Positions 24,237 to 31,363 of a stretch of DNA of 38,298 nt are shown in pieces. Position 1 is the first letter of the stretch. The number at the start of each line of letters is the position of its first letter. The notes under the pieces are model-generated. The model did not search any database and was not told the origin of the DNA. It was given only the letters and a program-made list of their open reading frames with translations. Source of the DNA: DATCKG01 sp036562385 (GTDB lineage: Bacteria > Bacillota > Sulfobacillia > Symbiobacteriales > Symbiobacteriaceae); contig DATCKG010000017.1 of the NCBI GenBank assembly GCA_036562385.1, forward strand, positions 1 through 38,298, read 5' to 3'. The position numbers and the translations under genes were made by a program.

Positions 24237-24822
24237 CTTGATCCGCCAGCTGACCCGCAGCGCGTTGGAGCGAACGACCCCCTACAAGGTGGTAGGAGAG
24301 GCCAGGACCGGAGAGGAGGCGCTGAGCCTGGCCCTGAGCCTGCGTCCGGACCTGATTCTCCTGGATCTGAAGCTCAAGGGCATGAGCGGGCTGAAGGTCC
24401 TTCAGGAGATCAAGGAGCGGATGCCACAGGTCAAGGTGGTGGTGGTGACGGGGTTCGACAGTCCTCATCTGGTCCGGGAAGTCATGGAGGCCAAGGCCGA
24501 TGGGTACATCACCAAGGAGGCGTCATGGGACGAACTGAAGGCGGCCATGGAGGCTGTCCTTTCAGGGCGCCGCTACATCCAGGGGTCCGCGGCGCATCAG
24601 CTCCTGCGGGCCAGCGCTGACGGCCTCCGCCTGACGGTGCGGGAGCGGCATGTGCTCTCCTTGGTGGCAGAGGGACTCTCCAACCGGGAAATCGCCAACC
24701 GTTTGGGGGTCAGCCAGCGGACGGTGGAGGTCCACATCGGGAACGTGATGGCCAAACTGGGGGCCTCCAACCGGATCCAGGCGGTGCGGATGGCCCGGGA
24801 ACAGGGAGAACTGCTGAGTTGA
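24202..24822 (+). CDS. comA: ComA-like response regulator (NarL/LuxR family)
   Basis: A 206-residue regulator. The receiver domain opens VRVLLVEDHD and carries phospho-acceptor Asp55 in LILLDLKLKG, with the switch Thr in VVVVTGFDS and Lys in YITKEAS. The C-terminal LuxR-type helix-turn-helix is LTVRERHVLSLVAEGLSNRE followed by IANRLGVSQRTVEVHIGNVM. GTG 24202 was chosen (an upstream in-frame GTG is at 24193). It overlaps comP by 35 bases in another frame, so the kinase and regulator are co-translated. Target promoters are unknown; no copy of the B. subtilis ComA box was noticed nearby. Confidence 0.85.
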   Translation: MSVRVLLVEDHDLIRQLTRSALERTTPYKVVGEARTGEEALSLALSLRPDLILLDLKLKGMSGLKVLQEIKERMPQVKVVVVTGFDSPHLVREVMEAKADGYITKEASWDELKAAMEAVLSGRRYIQGSAAHQLLRASADGLRLTVRERHVLSLVAEGLSNREIANRLGVSQRTVEVHIGNVMAKLGASNRIQAVRMAREQGELLS

Positions 24823-24892
24823 GCGGGCAGAAAAAAGCCAGCCGGTTCAGCCGGCGGCATCTGGAAAGGATTACCTTAGAAATACGTATAAT

Positions 24893-25083
24893 TACGTTGC
24901 CGTGCTAAGGGGAATTACAGATGGCACGGGATGTGCATTCCCCTACAATTGAGGCTGGGTCGAGCGGAAGCACCGGCGCCGGGTGCCCGCTCGAGACCTG
25001 GGTTTGCTGGCTGCGCTGCGGCTTGTGGGGGAAGGTTGCAAGGTGCCCCGGACAGCGGTTCGGGGCACCTGCAACTTTGTTTT
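24893..25083 (+). ncRNA. Possible small RNA downstream of comA
   Basis: A TATAAT (24887-24892) without a good -35 lies ahead. The segment can form a strong hairpin at 24960-24994 (TCGAGCGG with CCGCTCGA, then GCACC with GGTGC) and ends in an intrinsic terminator. AAGGGGAATTACAG followed by ATG 24921 could also start a small protein, but that frame (with Trp/Cys-rich ETWVCWLRCGLWGK) runs through the terminator with no stop until 25229. It may simply be the 3' untranslated end of the com operon. Confidence 0.3.
25036..25083 (+). terminator. Intrinsic terminator 3' of the com cassette
   Basis: TTGCA-(A)-GGTGCCCCG (25036-25050) pairs with CGGGGCACCTGCAA (25061-25074): a 14-bp stem with one bulge and a 10-nt loop, then CTTTGTTTT. 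This is the first convincing terminator after comA. Confidence 0.75.
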
Positions 25084-25522
25084 GGATCCTCCGTTTATTA
25101 CCTCCAGCCTCCCTTGGTGCTCATGGCCAGCAACATATCGATCTCTCGTACCTCGCAATCGCGTGTCTGGTCGGAACCGTCTTGACTATTGCTGGTGCAG
25201 CGGATTTCCAGCACAGAGAAGGGACCTAGATCGTTGGTGTGTTGACTGCCATCCTATCCTGGATCTTCGACCCGGCCGAGGGCTGTCAAAGGATTGACCG
25301 CGCTGCCGACGTACTGTCGGAACACCGGTGTTCTGACGAGACGCATCAACAGGCTGGAGTCGGTCTTACGCCAGAAGCACTGATGCCTTCGGGCACCAGT
25401 ACAGCGCGGTTCTCCGCCTGCTTTCCTGCTTCGCCCCGACTGACTGAGATTGTTCGGTAGCATGCGGATGGCCAATCGCCAGCCGCTCTTTTTGACTGCG
25501 CCTCTGGTAGCAAGCGTTGGTT
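25084..25522. other. Gene-poor, lower-GC stretch, possibly decayed sequence
   Basis: No intact gene with a ribosome binding site is visible. On the minus strand one frame is protein-like but broken by an in-frame TAG (plus positions 25254-25256). One side ends ...TALGRVEDPG. The other reads DGSQHTNDLGPFSVLEIRCT and continues to MSTKGGWR and a stop at about 25097. On the plus strand, GVLTRRINRLESVLRQKH ends at about 25381. GC is visibly lower than in the flanking genes. Either a relic of a transferred gene or chance. Confidence 0.35.
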
Positions 25523-25531
25523 TGGTATAGT
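25523..25531 (+). promoter_or_regulatory. Extended -10 promoter of the sigma factor operon
   Basis: TGGTATAGT is an extended -10 (TGn plus TATAGT, 25526-25531). TTGACT at 25492-25497 is 28 bp away, too far to serve as its -35. About 93 bases separate the -10 from the GTG start. Confidence 0.5.
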
Positions 25532-25623
25532 AGTGACGTAGATGTTCAAGGCTTCGCCGGACGTTACAGGAGGAGCGCTTCCCACAACGTTCGGCGGGTC
25601 GTTCCGAGAAGGAGGTGGGGACG

Positions 25624-26184
25624 GTGCCACCAGCCCGGCCGGAGCCGCGGGCCATCCCTGCGGAAAAGGAAGCCCTGCTGTGGCAGGACGACGAGGGCGA
25701 AACCCTTTCCGACCTGTACCCGGCCGTCTACCGCCGGGCGCTCTACCTGACGGGCGACCCCGCGGCCGCGGAGGATACCGCCCAGGAGACCTTCCTACGC
25801 TACCTGACCCGCAAGCCGCAGGGGTTGCGGAACCCCGCGGCGTGGCTAGCCACCGTCTGCACCCGCCTCTGCTACGACTGGATGCGCAGCGGGCGCCGGC
25901 GGTCAGTGCCTCTGGAAACGGCGGCGCAGCTGACGGACGCGGCCCCGCTGCCGGAGGAGATCGTCAGCGACCGGGAAGAACTGGCACTGGTCCGGGCTGC
26001 CCTGGAACATCTGCATCCCCGGGACCGGATGGTGCTGCTGCTCAGGCATTCCAACGCGTCGTACCGGGAGATTGCGGCGGCGGTGGGAGTGGCGGAGAGT
26101 TCAGTGGGGCCCCTATTGCATCGTGCCGAAAGGAGGTTTCGCGATGCGTATCGACGGCTGGCTGCCGGTAGGCCACCCCGGTGA
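25624..26184 (+). CDS. ECF-type RNA polymerase sigma factor
   Basis: A 186-residue sigma-70 family factor with only regions 2 and 4. Region 2: DLYPAVYRRALYLTGDPAAA with EDTAQETFLRYL. Region 4: LHPRDRMVLLLRHSNASYRE and IAAAVGVAESSVGPLLHRAE. GTG 25624 lies 8 bases after AAGGAGG (25609-25615); a GTG at 25615 overlaps that site. It overlaps the anti-sigma gene by 41 bases. It would direct a regulon under control of the membrane anti-sigma factor; the inducing signal is unknown. Confidence 0.85.
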   Translation: MPPARPEPRAIPAEKEALLWQDDEGETLSDLYPAVYRRALYLTGDPAAAEDTAQETFLRYLTRKPQGLRNPAAWLATVCTRLCYDWMRSGRRRSVPLETAAQLTDAAPLPEEIVSDREELALVRAALEHLHPRDRMVLLLRHSNASYREIAAAVGVAESSVGPLLHRAERRFRDAYRRLAAGRPPR

Positions 26185-27319
26185 CGGAATCTGGCGGGCG
26201 TTCCTGGACGGGGAACTTCCGGCGGACCAGCAAAGGAGACTGGCCCAACACCTGAAAAGCTGCCGCTGTTGCCGGCGCCGCTATGCGGCGATCCAGGCCC
26301 AGGCTGCCTGGGTCGCAGCCCGGCTGGGGGCGCTGCGAGCGGTGGCGGAGGCGGCCCCCCTTCCCGATCCTGCCAGGTGGACGGCGGCTCTGGGTGCGTA
26401 CCCTGAAGCTGTCGGAAAGGGAGGAGAAACCCGGCCGGAAGCGTTCCCGCGGTCCAGGCGGCGATGGAGCGCCGGGCGGATCGCGGCGGCTGCCGCCGCC
26501 CTGGCACTGGCCCTGGGCCTGGCCACGCCTTCGCTGCGGGCCGCGGCCTCCCAGTGGATCACGATTTTCCGGGCGCAGGAGGCTCGGACCCTCCGCATTT
26601 CGCTGGAGGATCTCCGTCAGTTGCTCAGCCACAGGCAGGCGCTGGCGGGCAGGCTCGCGCAGCTCACCGGCCTCGTGCAGGTGGAACCGGCGGCCTCACC
26701 AGAGGTGGAGCGGAACCTCACCCCGGCGGATCTGCGTGCCCGGGGACTCACGGTGCCGGGTTATCTCCCTGCCGGCTTTGCGCTGCAGGAAGCCACCTAC
26801 TTCCAGACTCCTGACACCCGGGTGCGGGTGGACGTGGACGGTGTCAACCGGTTGCTGGAGTCGTTGGGCCGCTCCGAGCGCCTGCCGGAAGCACTGAAGG
26901 GGCAGGTGCTGCGGCTGCAGCCGGGACAGGGCTATCTGCTCCGATACCGGCGGGGGGAGGAGTGGCTGGAGATCCTGCAGACGGATCTGCCCGTCCTTGC
27001 TGCAGGCGGTCCCGTGGACATCAATCAGGTGGTGCGGGCCTTTGCGGGTCTGCTGGGCGACCAGTTAGGTGTTTCGGCAGCGCTGTGGCAGCAGCTCGAA
27101 AGCGTGGACCTGCGCCGGACCCTTCCGCTGCCGCTTCTGGAAGGCTCCAACGGCACCGAAGTGAAGGTGCGCGGGGCAGCCGGCACCTATCACGAGGGCA
27201 GCGGTCGAGGTGCCCTCCTTTGGGTGGCTGATGAGCGTATCCACCTGGTGGAGGGTCCGCTGCCCAAAGCGGAACTGATGCGCATTGCCGAGTCCATAGG
27301 CAGTCCGGAAGCCGAATGA
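26144..27319 (+). CDS. Membrane anti-sigma factor with zinc-finger domain
   Basis: A 391-residue protein. The cytosolic N-terminus (~15-60) is a ZAS/HC2-type domain: FLDGELPADQQRRLAQHLKS then CRCC, giving the H-x3-C-x2-C motif. One membrane segment (AAAAALALALGLATPSL, ~110-130) leads to a ~255-residue outer region with a DUF4367-like feel: PGYLPAGFALQEATYF, GQGYLLRYRRGEEWLEILQ. It would hold the preceding sigma factor inactive until an envelope signal releases it. ATG 26144 follows AAAGGAGG, inside the end of the sigma gene. A terminator follows. Confidence 0.8.
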   Translation: MRIDGWLPVGHPGDGIWRAFLDGELPADQQRRLAQHLKSCRCCRRRYAAIQAQAAWVAARLGALRAVAEAAPLPDPARWTAALGAYPEAVGKGGETRPEAFPRSRRRWSAGRIAAAAAALALALGLATPSLRAAASQWITIFRAQEARTLRISLEDLRQLLSHRQALAGRLAQLTGLVQVEPAASPEVERNLTPADLRARGLTVPGYLPAGFALQEATYFQTPDTRVRVDVDGVNRLLESLGRSERLPEALKGQVLRLQPGQGYLLRYRRGEEWLEILQTDLPVLAAGGPVDINQVVRAFAGLLGDQLGVSAALWQQLESVDLRRTLPLPLLEGSNGTEVKVRGAAGTYHEGSGRGALLWVADERIHLVEGPLPKAELMRIAESIGSPEAE

Positions 27320-27330
27320 GTCCCATCAAG

Positions 27331-27375
27331 ACGGCCGCACCGGCCATCATCGGTGCGGCCGTTTTCTGCTTTTTC
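27331..27375 (+). terminator. Intrinsic terminator of the sigma/anti-sigma operon
   Basis: ACGGCCGCACCG (27331-27342) and CGGTGCGGCCGT (27351-27362) form a perfect 12-bp stem, followed by TTTCTGCTTTTT. Confidence 0.9.
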
Positions 27376-27403
27376 CGACCCGAGCTTGTGGGTCAACGCA
27401 CAA

Positions 27404-27432
27404 TTGACACTGAGAACCATTATCAATACAAT
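27404..27432 (+). promoter_or_regulatory. Promoter with Fur-box-like operator for the iron importer
   Basis: TTGACA (27404-27409) and TACAAT (27427-27432) are 17 bp apart. The spacer holds TGAGAACCATTATCA (27411-27425), which fits the 7-1-7 Fur box TGATAAT-N-ATTATCA perfectly in its right half and 5 of 7 in its left. Iron-loaded Fur there would block RNA polymerase. About 130 bases without a clear gene separate it from the first ORF. Confidence 0.75.
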
Positions 27433-27566
27433 GGGCACTGAGGTTGGCAAGTTTTACATGGCCGGCCTTTCACAATACTCGTCCACGTGGCAGGTGAGGC
27501 AATGTTCGGTCCTATGCGAACAATCTCCGCTCGGAGCGGCCATGCACATCAGGTGGTCGCCATACC

Positions 27567-28520
27567 ATGAGGCTGCGACACGGATTGGGCCTGCTGCTGG
27601 CGCTGTCGGTGGTATCGCTGTTTGTCGGCGTGAAGAACATCTCGCCGCTTGATTTGTTCCACCTCACTGAAGAACAGGCGCGCATCCTGCTCGTCAGCCG
27701 GGTGCCCCGACTGATCAGCCTCATTCTGGCAGGAGCCAGCATGGGTGTGGTCGGGCTGATGATGCAGCAGCTCAGCCGCAACCGTTTCGTGTCGCCGACT
27801 ACCGCCGGCACGGAGGATGCTGCCAGGCTCGGAATCCTGGTCGCGATGCTGGTGTTCGGCTCGGCCAGTGTCATGGAGAAGATGGTGGTCGCATTTGCCT
27901 TCGCGCTGGCAGGCACGCTGCTGTTTATGCACCTGCTGGACCGTATTCGGTTTAAGGATGTGGTGTTTGTCCCTCTGGTGGGCATGATGCTGGGCGCCGT
28001 CATCAACTCCATGACGACTTTTCTCGCGTATAAGCACAATCTCATTCAGAGCACCGGCGCCTGGCTGTATGGCGATTTCTCCATGGTGGTGCAGGGACGG
28101 TATGAACTGCTGTACATCAGCGTGCCGCTGGTTGTGCTGACGTATTGGTTTGCCGATCGCTTCACGATTGCGGGCATGGGGGAGGACTTTGCCACCAACC
28201 TGGGCTTGAACTACCGGCAAACGGTGAACATCGGCCTGGTGATTGCAGCCCTGAACACAACGGTGGTCCTCCTGACCGTGGGGGTGATCCCCCTGCTCGG
28301 GCTGATCGTGCCCAACCTCGTCACGCTCTATCGGGGCGACCGGCTGCGCAGCAACCTGCCGCATACCGCCCTTACGGGCGCCTTGTTCATCCTGGCGTGC
28401 GACATTCTGGGCCGGGTCCTCATCTATCCGTATGAAATCCCCATCGGCCTGACCGTCGGCGTGATCGGCAGCGGCCTGTTCCTGTACTTGCTGGTAAGGA
28501 GAAGCGCCTATGAACGATAA
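27567..28520 (+). CDS. yclN: Siderophore ABC transporter permease (YclN-like)
   Basis: A 317-residue FecCD-family permease with about nine hydrophobic segments. Recognisable: VSRVPRLISLILAGASMGVV, MMQQLSRNRFVSPTTAGTED and IPLLGLIVPNLVTLYRGDRL, all close to B. subtilis YclN of the petrobactin importer. ATG 27567 has AGGTGG upstream at somewhat long spacing. It overlaps the second permease gene by 11 bases. Confidence 0.9.
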   Translation: MRLRHGLGLLLALSVVSLFVGVKNISPLDLFHLTEEQARILLVSRVPRLISLILAGASMGVVGLMMQQLSRNRFVSPTTAGTEDAARLGILVAMLVFGSASVMEKMVVAFAFALAGTLLFMHLLDRIRFKDVVFVPLVGMMLGAVINSMTTFLAYKHNLIQSTGAWLYGDFSMVVQGRYELLYISVPLVVLTYWFADRFTIAGMGEDFATNLGLNYRQTVNIGLVIAALNTTVVLLTVGVIPLLGLIVPNLVTLYRGDRLRSNLPHTALTGALFILACDILGRVLIYPYEIPIGLTVGVIGSGLFLYLLVRRSAYER

Positions 28521-29457
28521 AGCCAAACTCGCCATTCTGGCCGCGCTGGCGATCGCCCTGATCGGCCTCTTCCTGTTCACCGACCTGACGGGCAATGTGC
28601 AGTACGTGCTGCTTCGCCGTTTTCGGAAGGTGTGGGCCATCGCTCTCACCGGTGCGACGGTCTCCTTTGCCACCACGGTGTTTCAGACGCTGACGAACAA
28701 TCGCCTGCTGACGCCGTCCATCATCGGGCTGGATTCGCTGTATCTGCTGCTGCAGACAGTGGTGGTATTCCTCTTCGGCGGTTTCGCGCTCGCATCGATG
28801 CCCCGTGAGGTCCAGTTCCTGCTGTCGGCCGGTCTGATGGTGTTCTTCGCCAGCCTGCTGTACCGGCTGCTGTTTCGATCGCATCAGCAAAATCTGTACA
28901 TGGTGCTGCTGGTCGGCATCGTCTGCGGCGTCTTTTTCCAGAGCATCGCGTCCTTCATGCAGAAGGTGATGAACCCGAACGAGTTCCTGATTGTACAGGA
29001 TCGGATGTTTGCCAGCTTAAACAATCCGGATACCGATGTGCTGCTGATTGCAACGGCGGTGGCAGCCCTGGCCGTCATCGCATCCGCTTCGAACTTCAAG
29101 TACCTGGACGTGATCGCTCTGGGGCGGGACCAGGCGATAAGCCTCGGGGTTCCCTATGAGCAGGCGATCCGGTATCTGTTCCTGCTAGTGGCCGTCCTGA
29201 CCGCCACTGCCACGGCGCTGGCAGGGCCGATTACGTTCCTGGGCCTGCTGGTGGCCAACATCGCGCGCCAGTGGATCCAGACCTACCGCCACCGGTATCA
29301 CCTGGCGGGGTCGACGCTTCTGGGTGTGATCGCCCTGGTGGGCGGTCAGCTGGTGGTGGAACGGGTCTTCACCTTCTCCACGACCCTCAGCGTGATCATC
29401 AACTTTGTCGGCGGCGTGTACTTTCTATACCTGTTGGTAAGGGAGAACCCAACGTGA
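28510..29457 (+). CDS. yclO: Siderophore ABC transporter permease (YclO-like)
   Basis: A 315-residue partner permease: RKVWAIALTGATVSFATTVF, QTLTNNRLLTPSIIGLDSLY, GPITFLGLLVANIARQ. It would pair with the preceding protein to form the heterodimeric membrane channel. It overlaps the previous gene by 11 bases and the ATPase gene by 4 (GTGA). Confidence 0.9.
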   Translation: MNDKAKLAILAALAIALIGLFLFTDLTGNVQYVLLRRFRKVWAIALTGATVSFATTVFQTLTNNRLLTPSIIGLDSLYLLLQTVVVFLFGGFALASMPREVQFLLSAGLMVFFASLLYRLLFRSHQQNLYMVLLVGIVCGVFFQSIASFMQKVMNPNEFLIVQDRMFASLNNPDTDVLLIATAVAALAVIASASNFKYLDVIALGRDQAISLGVPYEQAIRYLFLLVAVLTATATALAGPITFLGLLVANIARQWIQTYRHRYHLAGSTLLGVIALVGGQLVVERVFTFSTTLSVIINFVGGVYFLYLLVRENPT

Positions 29458-30251
29458 TTGACGTTCAAAACGTGACCAAGCGGTACGGCCAAAAGACGGT
29501 TCTGGATGCCGTATCCCTCCGCATCCAGCCTCGGGCGGTGACGGCCTTCATCGGGCCGAACGGCGCCGGGAAGAGCACCCTGCTGTCCATCATATGCCGG
29601 CTGGTGCCGAAGGACGGCGGCGAGGTGTGGATCGACGGAAAGGAAATCAGCCAGTACAGGCCTTTCGAACTGGCCCGGAAGCTGTCGATCCTCAGGCAGA
29701 CCAACCATCTGCCGATCCGGCTGACGGTGCGGGATCTGGTGGCGTTCGGTCGGTTCCCCCATTCGCGGGGACGGCTGACCAGGGAAGATCAGCGGCATGT
29801 GGACGCGGCGATCCGGTACACGGGCCTGGAGGATCTGCAGGACAAGTATCTGGACCAGTTGAGCGGTGGCCAGCGGCAGCGCGCGTTTATCGCCATGGTG
29901 CTGGCACAGGATACGCCCTATGTCTTCTTGGACGAGCCGCTCAACAATTTGGATATGAAGCACGCCGTCCACACCATGCAGCTGCTTCGCCGGCTGGTGG
30001 ACGACCTGGGCAAGACCGTCGCCGTGGTGCTGCACGACATCAATCTGGCCGCGAGCTATGCGGACCGCATCGTTGCCTTCAAGGACGGCCGGTTGATCCG
30101 GGAAGGCACGACGGAGGAGATGGTCCGCAGCGACGTGCTCCGTCAGGTCTTTGACATGGAGATTCCGGTAGCCGAATTGGAGGGCTGCAAGTTCTGCATC
30201 TACTTCGGGAACGTTCCCGCGTTCAAGAAAGGGAGTGGTGGCGTTGGCTAA
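29454..30251 (+). CDS. yclP: Siderophore ABC transporter ATPase (YclP-like)
   Basis: A 265-residue ATPase: Walker A GPNGAGKST, signature LSGGQRQRAFIAMVLAQ, Walker B YVFLDEPLNNLD, switch His in VVLHDINLA. GTG 29454 follows AAGGGAG at 9-base spacing. It energises import through the two permeases. The C-terminus CKFCIYFGNVPAFKKG runs into the start of the binding-protein gene. Confidence 0.9.
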   Translation: MIDVQNVTKRYGQKTVLDAVSLRIQPRAVTAFIGPNGAGKSTLLSIICRLVPKDGGEVWIDGKEISQYRPFELARKLSILRQTNHLPIRLTVRDLVAFGRFPHSRGRLTREDQRHVDAAIRYTGLEDLQDKYLDQLSGGQRQRAFIAMVLAQDTPYVFLDEPLNNLDMKHAVHTMQLLRRLVDDLGKTVAVVLHDINLAASYADRIVAFKDGRLIREGTTEEMVRSDVLRQVFDMEIPVAELEGCKFCIYFGNVPAFKKGSGGVG

Positions 30252-31218
30252 TACGCGGACAAGAAGGCTGCTGGCCGCGATGCTTTCCATGATGGTACTG
30301 CTGCTGGCCGCCTGCGGTACGAAGACGGAGACGCAGACCGAAGGGGAAACCGGCGCCGCTGGGGCGGAGACGATTACGGTCAACCACGCGCTGGGCACGA
30401 CGGAAGTGCCGGTCAATCCCAAGCGGGTCGTCGTCTTCGACTTCGGCATCCTCGACACGCTGGACAAGATGGGCGTCGAGGTGGTGGGCGTTCCCAAGAC
30501 CGACCTGCCGCCGTACCTGGAAAAGTACGCGGATGACAAGTACAAGAACGTCGGTTCGCTGAAGGAGCCTGATCTGGAGAAGATCAGTGCGCTGGCACCG
30601 GATCTGATCGTGATTTCCGCCCGGCAGACCGATTATTATGAGGAACTCAGCGGTCTCGCCCCGACGGTGTACCTGGGCCTGGATTTTCCCCGGTACTGGG
30701 ATTCGTTCCAGGAGAACATGCGGACGGTCGCCGCGATCTTTGACAAGAGGGATTGGATGGAGCAGGAGTTGGCGCAGATCCAGCAGAAGGTGGAGGCCGT
30801 TCGGGAGAAGGCCGGCGCCCTGGACGGGAAAGGCCTCATTGTGTTGGTGACCGGCGGCAAGATCAGCGCCTACGGGCCGGGCGGCCGGTTTGGCATCATC
30901 CATGACGTGCTGGGCGTTGCGCCGGCGGATCCGAATATCGAGGCGTCCACCCACGGCATGAGCGTCTCCCTTGAGTACATCGCCGAGCAGAATCCGGATT
31001 TCCTGTTTGTGATCGACCGCGACCAGGCCATCGGTACCGCCGAGCCGGGTCAGTCCGCCGCTCAGGTGCTGGACAACGCCCTGGTGCACGGCACCAAGGC
31101 GTACCAGAACGGGAAGGTCATCTACCTGGATCCCAGCTACTGGTATCTGTCGGGCGGCGGCCTGGTGTCGACGGCTGCCATGGTCGACGAAGTGGCCAGG
31201 GGCCTGGGGCTGAACTGA
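30244..31218 (+). CDS. yclQ: Siderophore-binding lipoprotein (YclQ-like)
   Basis: A 324-residue periplasmic-binding-type lipoprotein. The N-terminus is RTRRLLAAMLSMMVLLLAAC, with the lipobox LLAAC for lipidation. TVNHALGTTEVPVNPKRVVV, SLKEPDLEKISALAPDLIVI and the C-terminal YLDPSYWYLSGGGL belong to the FepB/YclQ (petrobactin) group. TTG 30244 was preferred over GTG 30235/30238 because AAAGGGAG lies 8 bases before it. It overlaps the ATPase gene by 8 bases. Ligand assignment (petrobactin or another catechol/citrate siderophore) is inference. Confidence 0.88.
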   Translation: MANTRTRRLLAAMLSMMVLLLAACGTKTETQTEGETGAAGAETITVNHALGTTEVPVNPKRVVVFDFGILDTLDKMGVEVVGVPKTDLPPYLEKYADDKYKNVGSLKEPDLEKISALAPDLIVISARQTDYYEELSGLAPTVYLGLDFPRYWDSFQENMRTVAAIFDKRDWMEQELAQIQQKVEAVREKAGALDGKGLIVLVTGGKISAYGPGGRFGIIHDVLGVAPADPNIEASTHGMSVSLEYIAEQNPDFLFVIDRDQAIGTAEPGQSAAQVLDNALVHGTKAYQNGKVIYLDPSYWYLSGGGLVSTAAMVDEVARGLGLN

Positions 31219-31263
31219 GCCCCTCCCCTGGCCTCATGCCTGGCCGGTCTCGCAGCAAAGTCT

Positions 31264-31292
31264 TTGACACGGATTCGGCCTGGCAGTAAAAT
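31264..31292 (+). promoter_or_regulatory. Sigma-A promoter of typA
   Basis: Consensus TTGACA (31264-31269), 17-bp spacer, TAAAAT (31287-31292). It lies 71 bases ahead of the typA start. Confidence 0.85.
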
Positions 31293-31363
31293 ACAACGGT
31301 TGGGAGCCGTTCGGTCTCCTATTTTCTATGGCCTAATCCGGGTCAAAGGAGCGGCATCGTCGC

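Noticed and set aside
24838..24860. Hairpin CCGG-TTCAG-CCGG right after comA as terminator
   Set aside because: Short stem, no T-run after it; the terminator at 25036 is far stronger.
24921..25229. ORF starting MARDVHSPTIEAGSSG
   Set aside because: It has a fair binding site but runs through the strong terminator at 25036-25083 without a stop; kept only as an alternative reading of the small-RNA candidate.
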